Below are positions 32,577-41,442 of a stretch of 64,000 nt of DNA, piece by piece. The stretch is from GCA-002704185 sp902588515 (lineage in GTDB: Bacteria > Pseudomonadota > Alphaproteobacteria > Pelagibacterales > Pelagibacteraceae), in contig CACIPP010000001.1 of the NCBI GenBank assembly GCA_902588515.1, positions 135,258 through 199,257 of the forward strand. Reading direction: 5' to 3'. The notes below the pieces were generated by a model. The model was not told the DNA's origin and made no database searches. It saw only the letters and a list, made by a program, of their open reading frames with translations. The translations under genes were made by a program, and so were the position numbers. Numbering within the stretch: the stretch's first letter is position 1; each line of letters starts with the position of its first letter.

Positions 32577-34193
32577 ATGAATAAAAAAATAATACTACCA
32601 CTTAAATATAGACCAAAAAATTTTGAAGAGTTGATTGGGCAAGAGTCCATGGTTTTATCTTTAAAAAGTGCTTTAAAAAAAAATAAGCTTCACAACGCAT
32701 ATATTTTGACGGGCATCAGAGGGGTGGGTAAAACAACAACAGCAAGAATTATATCTAAAGCTATTAATTGCAATAAGCATTTTGAGCATGGAGTTCAACA
32801 AAATAATGAAGTTTATTGTGAGTGTGATGATATTACCAAATCAAACCACATAGATGTGCTTGAAATGGATGCCGCATCTAAAACTGGGGTTGATGATATT
32901 AGAGATTTATTAGAGTCATCGAAATATCATCCTTCTGTTGCAAAGTATAAAGTTTTTATAATTGACGAGGCACATATGTTGTCTAAGCAGGCATTTAATG
33001 CTTTATTAAAAACTTTAGAAGAACCTCCAGATCATTTAAAGTTTATATTAGCAACAACTGAAATAAAAAAAATACCAATAACAATACTTTCAAGATGCCA
33101 AAGATTTGATTTAAAAAGAATTAAAATTGAAGAAATGATTAAATATTTGACTGATATATCTAATAAAGAAGATATCAATATTGATAACAATGCTATTCAA
33201 CTTATAGCTAAGTCATCCGAAGGTTCCGTCAGAGATGCTTTATCAATCTTAGATCAAGCAAATATTATAAATATTGAAAAAGATAATATTTCTGCTGAGA
33301 ATATTAGAAAAATGCTTGGATTAGCCGATAAAGATAAACTAATAGAATTAATTAAAAATATCATAGATGGCAATGAAAAGACTTCTAGTTTAGTCTTAGA
33401 TGAAATATTTGATTATGGATCAGATCCACAATTAGTTTTAGAAAATTTATTAGAGTTAGTATACTTAATATCTAGAGAACAAACTTTGGGTAATATTTCG
33501 TCAGATTTGTCGATTTCAGAAAATGAGTCAAAACAAATATGTGAGCTTTCAAAAAAAATAGATTTAACTTACACTTCAATTTTATGGCATTACTTATTGA
33601 AAGGTATTGAAGATCTTAAATTATTTCCAGATTCATTTATAGCGCTACAGATGTTAACCACGAGATTATGTAGATTAAAGGATATGCCTGACCCTCAAAA
33701 GGTGCGGGAGGAAGACGTTGATCTAAATGTTTTAAGTTCTAAAGAAGAAGGTGTCGTTAAAACACAAATAAAAACGATTGTCCAAGAAAAAAAGATTCCT
33801 GAAAACAAAAAAAATGATAACAAAATAATAAACTTTGTTTCTAAAATAAATAATATTGAAGACTTAATTAATATTGCTATCAAAAAACAAGAAATAGAAC
33901 TTAAAAAAGATCTGGAAAGCAACGTAAGTGTAGTAGATTTTAAGCAAGGAAAAATAAATATTGAGTTTAATAGTAATCTTTCAAAAAATTTCCCTAAATT
34001 ACTAACAAATAAACTTTTTGAATGGACAGGAAAAAAGTGGGTCATAAGTTTCACAAACGATAAACGCGATAGACTTGCGAATAAAGAAAAAAACTTTGAA
34101 GAAATAAAGAGCTCAGAAGTTTATAAATCTGTTATGGAAAGTTTTCCTGATGCTGAGTTTATTAATAAACAAAATGTAAACGAGGATGACTAA
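32577..34193 (+). CDS. dnaX: DNA polymerase III tau subunit (gamma possible)
   Basis: Clamp-loader ATPase of 538 residues. Motifs: LKYRPKNFEELIGQESM, Walker A TGIRGVGKTTTAR (Lys52), DEAH (130-133), SRC box LSRCQRFDLKRI, sensor GSVRDALSILDQ. The zinc module, which normally has four Cys, retains only Cys65, Cys81 and Cys83 (VYCECDD). Domain III ends near 370, followed by a charged linker and a tau-specific C-domain. A slippery A AAA AAG heptamer lies in the linker and could give a 408-residue gamma form. It overlaps ybaB by one base (TAATG). Confidence 0.95.
   Translation: MNKKIILPLKYRPKNFEELIGQESMVLSLKSALKKNKLHNAYILTGIRGVGKTTTARIISKAINCNKHFEHGVQQNNEVYCECDDITKSNHIDVLEMDAASKTGVDDIRDLLESSKYHPSVAKYKVFIIDEAHMLSKQAFNALLKTLEEPPDHLKFILATTEIKKIPITILSRCQRFDLKRIKIEEMIKYLTDISNKEDINIDNNAIQLIAKSSEGSVRDALSILDQANIINIEKDNISAENIRKMLGLADKDKLIELIKNIIDGNEKTSSLVLDEIFDYGSDPQLVLENLLELVYLISREQTLGNISSDLSISENESKQICELSKKIDLTYTSILWHYLLKGIEDLKLFPDSFIALQMLTTRLCRLKDMPDPQKVREEDVDLNVLSSKEEGVVKTQIKTIVQEKKIPENKKNDNKIINFVSKINNIEDLINIAIKKQEIELKKDLESNVSVVDFKQGKINIEFNSNLSKNFPKLLTNKLFEWTGKKWVISFTNDKRDRLANKEKNFEEIKSSEVYKSVMESFPDAEFINKQNVNEDD
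33788..33794 (+). other. Candidate -1 frameshift site in dnaX
   Basis: A AAA AAG in the zero frame (codons GAA AAA AAG, residues 404-406). After a -1 slip, translation reads GAT TCC and stops at TGA (33800-33802), making a protein of about 408 residues that ends in Lys-Lys-Asp-Ser. The heptamer and the near-immediate stop match E. coli dnaX, which makes gamma this way. No clear upstream Shine-Dalgarno stimulator or downstream stem-loop is visible, and A-rich heptamers arise by chance in AT-rich DNA. Confidence 0.45.
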
Positions 34194-34510
34194 TGGACTT
34201 TAATAAAATGCTTAAACAAGCTCAAGAAATGCAAGAGAAAGTTCAAGAAATGAAAGATAAATTAAAAAATATTAAAGCTGATGGTACTTCAGGTGGAGGG
34301 CTTGTGGTTGCAACCATGAATGGCAGTAATGAATTGGTAGGTATTAAAATAGATGATAAAGTTTTTAAAGAAGAAAAAGGAGTTTTAGAAGATTTAATAG
34401 TGGCGGCAATTAATAATGCAAAAAAAGCTGTTGAGAGTAAAACGCAGGAAGAAATGTCAAAATTAACAGGAGACTTAAAATTACCTCCAGGAATAAAATT
34501 ACCTTTTTAA
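34193..34510 (+). CDS. ybaB: YbaB/EbfC nucleoid-associated protein
   Basis: A 105-residue DNA-binding dimer. Typical features are the N-terminal helix MLKQAQEMQEKVQEMKDKL, the GGGLVVATMNGSNELVGIKI strand pair and the C-terminal PPGIKLPF, close to the usual PGxxxPF. Placed between dnaX and recR as in most bacteria, and coupled to dnaX by a shared base. Confidence 0.95.
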   Translation: MDFNKMLKQAQEMQEKVQEMKDKLKNIKADGTSGGGLVVATMNGSNELVGIKIDDKVFKEEKGVLEDLIVAAINNAKKAVESKTQEEMSKLTGDLKLPPGIKLPF

Positions 34511-34516
34511 ATTAAT

Positions 34517-35125
34517 ATGGCAAACTCAAAACAACCGGAGTTAGATAATTTGATTCAGTTATTATCAAGGTTACCTAGTCTTGGTCCCAAATCAGCAAAA
34601 AGAATTGCGCTTTATCTTTTGAAAAATAAATCAAACTTAATGAAACCTTTGAGTGAAGCAATTACTCATGTTCATACAAATATTATAAAATGTAATGTTT
34701 GTGGTAATTTAACTTCTAAGGAGAGCAAATGCACTTGTTTAGATATGAAAACAGATCAAATATGTGTCGTGGAAAATATCGCTGATATGTGGGCATTAGA
34801 ATCTACAAGTGTTTTTAAAGGTCAATATCATATTTTAGGAGGAACTCTTTCCGCAATAAACGGATCTAATCCTGAAGATTTACTAATTAATTCATTAGTT
34901 GATCGAATTAAAAAGTGTAATATTAAAGAGGTTATTTTAGCTATATCTGCAACAATTGAAGGTCAAACCACTGCACATTACATAAATGACAGTTTAAAAA
35001 ATCTGAATGTTAAAATAACCAAATTGGCACACGGATTACCAGTAGGAAGTGAAATTGAGTATTTAGATGACGGAACCTTGTTTTCTGCTTTTAAATATAG
35101 AAATTCATTTAATAATAAAAATTAA
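34517..35125 (+). CDS. recR: Recombination protein RecR
   Basis: Works with RecFO to load RecA at gaps. The 202-residue protein has an N-terminal helix-hairpin-helix (LPSLGPKSAKRIALYLL), a zinc site CNVCGNLTSKESKCTCLD in which the last pair is CxC rather than CxxC, and a Toprim domain with ICVVENIADMWALES and HILGGTLSAI, plus the C-terminal Walker-B-like TKLAHGLPVGSEIEYLD. Sits six bases after ybaB and directly abuts def. Confidence 0.95.
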   Translation: MANSKQPELDNLIQLLSRLPSLGPKSAKRIALYLLKNKSNLMKPLSEAITHVHTNIIKCNVCGNLTSKESKCTCLDMKTDQICVVENIADMWALESTSVFKGQYHILGGTLSAINGSNPEDLLINSLVDRIKKCNIKEVILAISATIEGQTTAHYINDSLKNLNVKITKLAHGLPVGSEIEYLDDGTLFSAFKYRNSFNNKN

Positions 35126-35629
35126 ATGTCAATTTTAAATATTTTAAAAGAGCCAAATAAACTTCTGAGACAAAAGTCGGCAGAAATTCACGTTATTGAT
35201 GAAGAAATAAAAAATTTAGCAAAAGACATGCTTGAGACTATGTACAACGCCCCAGGTATTGGATTGGCCGCAGTTCAAGTTGGCGTGTTAAAAAGACTTA
35301 TCGTGGTGGATATTTCTAAAGAAGGTGAGAAAAAAAATCCAATATTTTTGATTAATCCGAAAATTGTATGGAAATCCGATACTTTAGTTAATAACGAGGA
35401 AGGGTGTCTCTCTATACCTGGATACTATGGTAATGTTGATAGGTATGAAAGTTGCAAAATAGAGTATTTGGATATTGAAGGAAAGCTAAATAATATTAAT
35501 GTAAGCGGATTATTATCAAGATGTATTCAGCATGAGATAGATCATTGTAATGGAGTTTTGTTTCTCGACCATTTATCACAATTAAAAAGAGAGATTATTC
35601 AAAAGAAAATTCAAAAAAACCACTTATAA
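35126..35629 (+). CDS. def: Peptide deformylase
   Basis: Removes the formyl group from nascent N-terminal Met. The 167-residue metalloenzyme has all three motifs: GIGLAAVQVG, EGCLSIPG (metal Cys) and QHEIDH (two metal His and catalytic Glu). It precedes fmt by three bases, pairing formyl removal with formyl addition in one unit. Confidence 0.96.
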   Translation: MSILNILKEPNKLLRQKSAEIHVIDEEIKNLAKDMLETMYNAPGIGLAAVQVGVLKRLIVVDISKEGEKKNPIFLINPKIVWKSDTLVNNEEGCLSIPGYYGNVDRYESCKIEYLDIEGKLNNINVSGLLSRCIQHEIDHCNGVLFLDHLSQLKREIIQKKIQKNHL

Positions 35630-35632
35630 TAA

Positions 35633-36538
35633 ATGTCATCAAACATAATTTTTATGGGCACTCCAGATTTTGCAATTCCAGCATTAAAAGAAATTAATAA
35701 ATATTTTAAATTAAGTTGTGTAATTTCTCAGCCAGCTAAAAAGGCAAAAAGAGGACATAATATCTTAAAAAGTCCAGTACAAAATTTTGCAGAGCAGAAC
35801 AAACTAATTATTAAAACCCCAACCAGAATTGAAGATGAATATAATTATTTAAAAGAAATCAATATTGATCTTGCTATTGTTGTTGCCTATGGGCAAATAA
35901 TACCTAGCAAAATTCTAAAATTATCTAAAAATGGATTTATTAACATTCATGCCTCCCTATTACCTAAATGGAGAGGTGCTGCTCCAATACAAAGATCGAT
36001 TATGTCTGGTGAAAATATTACAGGTATAACTATTATGAAAATTGAAAAGGAATTAGACAGTGGACCAATCCTACTGAGCAAATCTATTAAATCAGGAAAT
36101 TTAACTTTTGGTCAATTAGAAAAAAGTCTATCAGAGTTGGGGTCAAAAGTAATAGTTGATTGTATTAATAAAGTACTTAATGGAACTGCAGAATATATTC
36201 CCCAAAATAAAATTGGTGTGTCGTACGCAAAAAAAATTACAAAGCTAGATGAGAAAATTGATTGGAATGAAAATGCAGAAAATATTATTTTTAAAATAAA
36301 TGCATTAAATCCTAAACCAGGGGCATATTTTGATTATAAAAATGAAAAAATAAAAGTGTATTCAGCTAAAATTTCTGATTTAACGTCACGTAAACCTGGA
36401 ATGATTATCGACTCAAAAAAAATTATTATATCATGTAAGGATCGCTCAATAGAGATATTAGAACTGCAAAGAAGTGGAAAGAAAATTCAACTAAAAGAAA
36501 ATTTTATCTTAGGATTTAAATTCGATGAGCAGATTTAA
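35633..36538 (+). CDS. fmt: Methionyl-tRNA formyltransferase
   Basis: Formylates initiator Met-tRNA using 10-formyltetrahydrofolate. The 301-residue protein has IIFMGTPDFAIPAL, VVAYGQIIPSKIL, the catalytic NIHASLLPKWRGAAPIQRSI and GITIMKIEKELDSGPIL, then a C-terminal tRNA-binding domain. Its last 14 bases overlap truA. Normal length and no anomalies. Confidence 0.95.
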   Translation: MSSNIIFMGTPDFAIPALKEINKYFKLSCVISQPAKKAKRGHNILKSPVQNFAEQNKLIIKTPTRIEDEYNYLKEINIDLAIVVAYGQIIPSKILKLSKNGFINIHASLLPKWRGAAPIQRSIMSGENITGITIMKIEKELDSGPILLSKSIKSGNLTFGQLEKSLSELGSKVIVDCINKVLNGTAEYIPQNKIGVSYAKKITKLDEKIDWNENAENIIFKINALNPKPGAYFDYKNEKIKVYSAKISDLTSRKPGMIIDSKKIIISCKDRSIEILELQRSGKKIQLKENFILGFKFDEQI

Positions 36539-37262
36539 ATGTATCGTAGAGTACGATGGCAAAAAATTTTGCGGATGGCAGTCTCAACCTCATAGGAATA
36601 CAGTACAGCAGTGTATTGAAACTGCTTTGCAAAAAATCATAAAAAAAAAAATTAAAATATTTGGATCTGGTAGGACTGACTCTGGTGTTCATGCCATTGG
36701 CCAGGTATTTCACTTTGACTACGATGGACGGATACAAGCCTTTAAGATTTTGGAGGGAACAAATCACTTTCTAAAAAAAAAGAATATCAGTATAATTAAA
36801 GTTCAAAAAGTTAAAAAAAAATTTAATTCAAGAAAAAATGCAATTTTAAGAATTTATCATTATATTATAATTAACCGAAAATCTAACCTCTCTCTAATGA
36901 ATGGTAGAGCATGGCATGTAAAAAAAAAACTTGATATAAAAAAAATGCAAAATGCTGCTAAACTATTTTTAGGCAAGCATGACTTTACAACTTTTCGATC
37001 AAAGTCCTGTAATGCAAAGTCGCCAATAAAAACAATTGAATACTCCAGGATCAAAAAATCTGATAAAAAAATCATTTATGTTGTAAAATCGAGATCATTT
37101 TTACAACATCAAGTACGATCAATGATTGGTGCTATAAAATATGTCGGTGAAGGAAAGTGGAATATTGACGATTTAAAGAAGGCAATTGAAAAAAAGAATA
37201 GAAATAGCTGTCCTCCTGTGGCTCCTCCTTGTGGTTTATATCTCTTCAAAGTACAATATTAG
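36525..37262 (+). CDS. truA: tRNA pseudouridine(38-40) synthase TruA
   Basis: Modifies positions 38-40 in the anticodon arm. The 245-residue protein begins FKCIVEYDGKKFCGWQSQP, has the catalytic aspartate in FGSGRTDSGVHAIGQV, and FRSKSCNAKSPIKTI and FLQHQVRSMIGAI in the second half. The start at 36525 lies within fmt and has no alternative upstream. The start of the acetoacetyl-CoA synthetase follows two bases after its stop. Confidence 0.95.
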   Translation: MSRFKCIVEYDGKKFCGWQSQPHRNTVQQCIETALQKIIKKKIKIFGSGRTDSGVHAIGQVFHFDYDGRIQAFKILEGTNHFLKKKNISIIKVQKVKKKFNSRKNAILRIYHYIIINRKSNLSLMNGRAWHVKKKLDIKKMQNAAKLFLGKHDFTTFRSKSCNAKSPIKTIEYSRIKKSDKKIIYVVKSRSFLQHQVRSMIGAIKYVGEGKWNIDDLKKAIEKKNRNSCPPVAPPCGLYLFKVQY

Positions 37263-37264
37263 GG

Positions 37265-39199
37265 ATGAACAAAAATCTTCTATGGAAAGCCTCCAATACA
37301 ATAGTTGAATCATCTAATATTTTTAAATTTTCAAAAAAAGTTGAAAATAAATTTAATTTAAATTTTAAAAAAAACTTTAACTCTCTCTGGAATTGGAGTC
37401 TTAAAAATAATGAAGTTTTTTGGTCAGAACTATGGGATTTTTCAGATATAAAAGGTGATAAGGGTAAGAGAATTTTAGATAAAAACAAAATTTTTTACAA
37501 AAATATTTTCTTTCCAGACGCGAAGTTAAATTTTGCTGAAAACTTAATTCCATTAACCTCTAAAGAAATTGCTGTATTCAGCTTAAAAGAGAATGGAACA
37601 GAGGATTTTATAACATGGGAAGAATTATTTAGTAATGTTTGCAAATTTTCAGATTATTTGAATAAAACGAATATTAAAAAAGGCGATGTGGTAGCAGCCT
37701 ACGTTCCGAATACAATTGAAACTATCGTAGCTTTTCTTGGTTCAACTAAAAACGGCTGCATTTGGTCAAGCTGTTCTCCAGACTTTGGTCCACAAGGTGT
37801 GATTGAAAGATTTAAACAAATTGAGCCAAAAGTTTTAATTACTTGTGATCATTACTATTATAATGGAAAAAAAATAAATATATTAAATAATGTAGAAATT
37901 ATTACCAAATCAATTCCCTCTATTCAAAAAGTAATAGTATTTTCTTACGATAATACCAAGATCGATAAAAAATATTTGTCTTACTATGATATTCTTAAAA
38001 ATTCAAAAAAAGATACGAACTTTCAAAAATTTGATTTTAATCATCCTGTGTATATTCTTTACTCGAGTGGTACAACGGGTACACCCAAATGCATTGTTCA
38101 CGGATCTGGCAATGCACTTATTGAACAAAAAAAAGAACTCTTAATTCATTGTAATGTAAAAAAAAATGACAAGGTTTTTTATTATACTTCTACAGGATGG
38201 ATGATGTGGAATTGGCAAGTAGCTGCACTTTCCTGCGGAGCATCTATATATTTGTATGATGGATCACCTTTATACCCAGAAATTGATATATTACTTAAAT
38301 ATTGTTCACAAAAAAAATTTACATTGTTTGGAGTGGGCGCAAAATATTTAGATCATTTAAAAAATGAAAATTATAATAGTAAACATCTTGATTTAATAAA
38401 TTTAAAAACTATTTGCTCAACAGGTTCACCACTTATCAGCGAGAGTTTTGATTATGTTTATAATTATATCAAAAAAGATGTTCATTTAGCTTCTATCAGT
38501 GGTGGAACGGACGTAGTTGGATGTTTAGTTGCAGGTAATTTATACGATGGAGTTTATGCCGGTGAGATCCAAGGTCCAAGCTTAGGTCTAGATATTGATG
38601 TTTTTGACGAAGATGGTAAAAAACTTTCTAACAATCATAAAGGCGAATTAGTTGTTAAGACACCTTTCCCTTCAATGCCCATAAAATTTTGGAATGACAA
38701 TAATTCAGAAAAAATGCATGATGCTTATTTTAATAAGTATCCTAATATTTGGTATCATGGAGATTTTATTCAAAAAACATTAAATCATGGGTATATTATT
38801 TTTGGTAGATCAGACGCTACACTTAAACCAGGCGGAGTGAGAATAGGTACTGCGGAAATATATCGTCAAGTAGAAAATTTTAGTGAAGTAAATGAAGCTT
38901 TAGTTGTTGGACAAAATTTTAATGATGATATCAGAATAATTCTTTTTATTAATTTGAAAGATCCAAATATACTTAACAGTGAATTGGAAGAAAAAATTAA
39001 ATTTAATATTCGCCAAAATTGTTCACCAAAACATGTGCCCTCTATAATTATTGAATGTCCAGAAATACCTAAAACGAAAAGTGGAAAAATTGTTGAAATA
39101 GCAGTTAGAAAAATATTAAATGGAGAAAAGATTAACAATTTAGAGGCTATAGCAAATCCAGGATCACTTGAATTTTTTAAAAATTTGAAAATAAATTAA
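37265..39199 (+). CDS. Acetoacetyl-CoA synthetase
   Basis: A 644-residue adenylate-forming ligase that activates acetoacetate with CoA. The start is set at 37265 (MNKNLLWKASNTIVESSNI), two bases after truA; a longer frame into truA exists. Motifs: ANLIPLTS region, VAAYVPNTIETIVAFLGSTK, WSSCSPDFGPQGVIERFKQIEP (an AacS-family signature), ATP loop ILYSSGTTGTPKCIVH, SGGTDVVGCLV, YHGDFIQ and the acceptor lysine in PKTKSGKIVEIAVRK. Points to use of ketone bodies or PHB-like carbon. It is the last large gene of this run. Confidence 0.92.
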   Translation: MNKNLLWKASNTIVESSNIFKFSKKVENKFNLNFKKNFNSLWNWSLKNNEVFWSELWDFSDIKGDKGKRILDKNKIFYKNIFFPDAKLNFAENLIPLTSKEIAVFSLKENGTEDFITWEELFSNVCKFSDYLNKTNIKKGDVVAAYVPNTIETIVAFLGSTKNGCIWSSCSPDFGPQGVIERFKQIEPKVLITCDHYYYNGKKINILNNVEIITKSIPSIQKVIVFSYDNTKIDKKYLSYYDILKNSKKDTNFQKFDFNHPVYILYSSGTTGTPKCIVHGSGNALIEQKKELLIHCNVKKNDKVFYYTSTGWMMWNWQVAALSCGASIYLYDGSPLYPEIDILLKYCSQKKFTLFGVGAKYLDHLKNENYNSKHLDLINLKTICSTGSPLISESFDYVYNYIKKDVHLASISGGTDVVGCLVAGNLYDGVYAGEIQGPSLGLDIDVFDEDGKKLSNNHKGELVVKTPFPSMPIKFWNDNNSEKMHDAYFNKYPNIWYHGDFIQKTLNHGYIIFGRSDATLKPGGVRIGTAEIYRQVENFSEVNEALVVGQNFNDDIRIILFINLKDPNILNSELEEKIKFNIRQNCSPKHVPSIIIECPEIPKTKSGKIVEIAVRKILNGEKINNLEAIANPGSLEFFKNLKIN

Positions 39200-39200
39200 T

Positions 39201-39374
39201 ATGGACGAAGACGATATAATTAAGGAAAAACAAATTAAGATTGATGAATTAAGTATTTCTGAAATTGAAGAGTTGATCAAGGAATATAAAAGAAAAATAG
39301 TCGATCTTGAAAATAAAATTTCTGAGAAAAAGAATGATCAAATTCAAGCAGAAAATATATTTAAAAAAAATTAG
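39201..39374 (+). CDS. Small DUF1192-type coiled-coil protein
   Basis: A 57-residue acidic and coiled-coil protein: MDEDDIIKEKQIKIDELSIS, followed by a heptad helix EIEELIKEYKRKIVDLENKI. The LSxxELxxRIxxLxxEI pattern is that of DUF1192, a small alphaproteobacterial family of unknown role. It starts one base after the synthetase stop, and its end overlaps the convergent deacetylase gene by four bases. Confidence 0.75.
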   Translation: MDEDDIIKEKQIKIDELSISEIEELIKEYKRKIVDLENKISEKKNDQIQAENIFKKN

Positions 39375-40294
39375 ATTTTAGCTAAAGACTTTACGTGAAA
39401 TTTAGAGCTTTCAGAAATTGATTTTAAATCATATCCACCCTCTAAAACGGAAACTATTTTTCCAGCACAATGTTTTGCAGCATATTTTTTTACTTTAAAA
39501 GTTAAATATTCATAATCAATTGACTCTAGATTAATCTCGGCTAAAGGATCGTTTTTATGGGCATCAAAACCACAGGATATTAATATAAATTCAGGTTGAT
39601 ATTTGTCGATTTCAATAAATATTTTTTCGTAAATCTTATAAAAATCATTTGATGACAAACCTGCTTTCAAAGGAAAGAAACGTATGTTATCAAAATGACC
39701 TCTTACCTTTTCAGTACCATCTCCAGGAGGATAAAATGGATATTGATGTGAAGAAATTAAAAATATATTTTTTTTATTAGATATAATTTCAGCTGTACCA
39801 TCACCTCTATGCACGTCCCAATCTAAAATCAATACTCTTTTTAAGTTATAGTTTTTTACTAAATAACATGCTCCAATAGCAATGTTATTAAATATACAAA
39901 AACCAGCAGCAAAATTGCTGTGCGCGTGATGTCCTGGTGGTCTTATACTAACAAATGCATTTTGATAAGATCCATCTTGGACATTATCTATAGCAGTTAG
40001 AACAGAATTTACTGCATCATAAGATGCTTGTTTTGATCCTTGAGATACAATTGTATCTGAATCTAAAAAAGCTAAACCATTATTAGGAAATGAATTATTA
40101 ACTTTTTCTATATATTTTTTGTCATGAGCTAATTCAATCAATTTCGTGCTAAAATTTTTTGTTTCAACCCACTCTGTATTTTTAATATTGTCTATTGCAG
40201 TATTGATTGAAGTTACTCTATTAACATTTTCTGGATGCCCAGGTCCATTATCATGATTTTGATATGTTTTTGTGGTGATCAGACAAGTCTTCAC
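39371..40294 (-). CDS. Histone deacetylase-like amidohydrolase
   Basis: A 307-residue zinc hydrolase of the class II HDAC/acetylpolyamine amidohydrolase superfamily. Motifs: HPENVNRVTSI, the charge-relay histidines in SIRPPGHHAHSNFAAGFCIFNN, the zinc site LDWDVHRGDGTAEI and SCGFDAHKNDPL, and VLEGGYDLKSI. Bacteria have no nucleosomes; substrates may be acetylated polyamines or proteins. It is the last gene of the dap/arg run and overlaps dapE by four bases. Confidence 0.88.
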   Translation of the reverse strand: MKTCLITTKTYQNHDNGPGHPENVNRVTSINTAIDNIKNTEWVETKNFSTKLIELAHDKKYIEKVNNSFPNNGLAFLDSDTIVSQGSKQASYDAVNSVLTAIDNVQDGSYQNAFVSIRPPGHHAHSNFAAGFCIFNNIAIGACYLVKNYNLKRVLILDWDVHRGDGTAEIISNKKNIFLISSHQYPFYPPGDGTEKVRGHFDNIRFFPLKAGLSSNDFYKIYEKIFIEIDKYQPEFILISCGFDAHKNDPLAEINLESIDYEYLTFKVKKYAAKHCAGKIVSVLEGGYDLKSISESSKFHVKSLAKI

Positions 40295-41439
40295 TTATAA
40301 TAAGTTTGTAAAATTTTTTTATATATATTTTTTAATTTTTTTAAATCAGCTATAGGAACTCTTTCATCTACTTGGTGTATTGTTTTATTTACAAGACCAA
40401 ACTCAATACATGGTGCGATATCTTTGATAAATCTGCCATCTGAGGTTCCTCCTCCTGTAGTTAATTTTGTATTTCTACCGGTACTTTTTTTAATTATATT
40501 CCTAATCATATTAACAGTTGGGTTGGGTCTACAAAGAAATACGCCACCTGTTTCCTGAAATTTAATATGATATTTACATTTGTGTTTTTTCGAAACTTTT
40601 TTAATGATTTTAGATATTTTGCTCTTAAGACTTTTACTTGTGTGTCTATCATTGTATCTAATATTGAAAATTGCACTCGCTTTTGATGGGATTACATTGT
40701 CTGCAAGATTATTTATATTAATTTTTACTATTTCTAAATTTGATGCCTGAAAATTTTTTGAACCATTATCTAATTTTTTATTTTTAATTTCATTTAAAAT
40801 TTTAATTAAAGGCGTTGACGGGTTTCTTGCTTTATTTGGGTAAGCAACGTGACCTTGAATACCACTAATTGTTATATATCCTGTTATACTACCTCTTCTA
40901 CCTATTTTGATCTCTTCTCCAAGCTTGTTTGGATTTGTTGGCTCACCAATCAAACAAAAATCTATTTTTTCTTTTTTCTTTTTTAAATATTTAACAACTT
41001 TTTTTGTGCCATTAATAGCAACACTCTCTTCATCACCTGTGATCAAAAAGCTAAGTGAGCCATTAAAGTTTTTATTATCTTTTAGAAATTCATATGTTGC
41101 TGAAATAAAACTTGCAATATTACCTTTCATATCAGCAATTCCCCGACCGTATAGTACTCCATTCTTTATTTGACCGCCAAAAGGATTAACAGACCATTTT
41201 TTAAAATCACCTATAGGTACAACATCGGTATGTCCAGCGAAACATAAATGAGGTTTCTTCGTGCCGATCTTAGCGTATAAATTTTTAATTTTGTGTGTAC
41301 CTTTCTCTTTGAATTCCAAAATTTTACATTTAAAACCAAGTTTTTTGAGAGATTTAGCTACGTAGTTAATCGCACCTTTATCAAGCGGTGTTACACTTGC
41401 AAATCTCACAAGATCTTTTGCAATTTTGATTTCGTTCAT
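40291..41439 (-). CDS. dapE: Succinyl-diaminopimelate desuccinylase
   Basis: Releases succinate to give L,L-diaminopimelate in lysine and peptidoglycan synthesis. The 382-residue M20 metallopeptidase has FAGHTDVVPIGDF, GRGIADMKGNIASFI, the catalytic GDEESVAINGTKK, GEPTNPNKLGEEIKIGRRG and the C-terminal NKTIHQVDERVPI. It starts three bases after dapD, keeping two consecutive-pathway enzymes together. Confidence 0.94.
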   Translation of the reverse strand: MNEIKIAKDLVRFASVTPLDKGAINYVAKSLKKLGFKCKILEFKEKGTHKIKNLYAKIGTKKPHLCFAGHTDVVPIGDFKKWSVNPFGGQIKNGVLYGRGIADMKGNIASFISATYEFLKDNKNFNGSLSFLITGDEESVAINGTKKVVKYLKKKKEKIDFCLIGEPTNPNKLGEEIKIGRRGSITGYITISGIQGHVAYPNKARNPSTPLIKILNEIKNKKLDNGSKNFQASNLEIVKININNLADNVIPSKASAIFNIRYNDRHTSKSLKSKISKIIKKVSKKHKCKYHIKFQETGGVFLCRPNPTVNMIRNIIKKSTGRNTKLTTGGGTSDGRFIKDIAPCIEFGLVNKTIHQVDERVPIADLKKLKNIYKKILQTYYK

Positions 41440-41442
41440 TTC

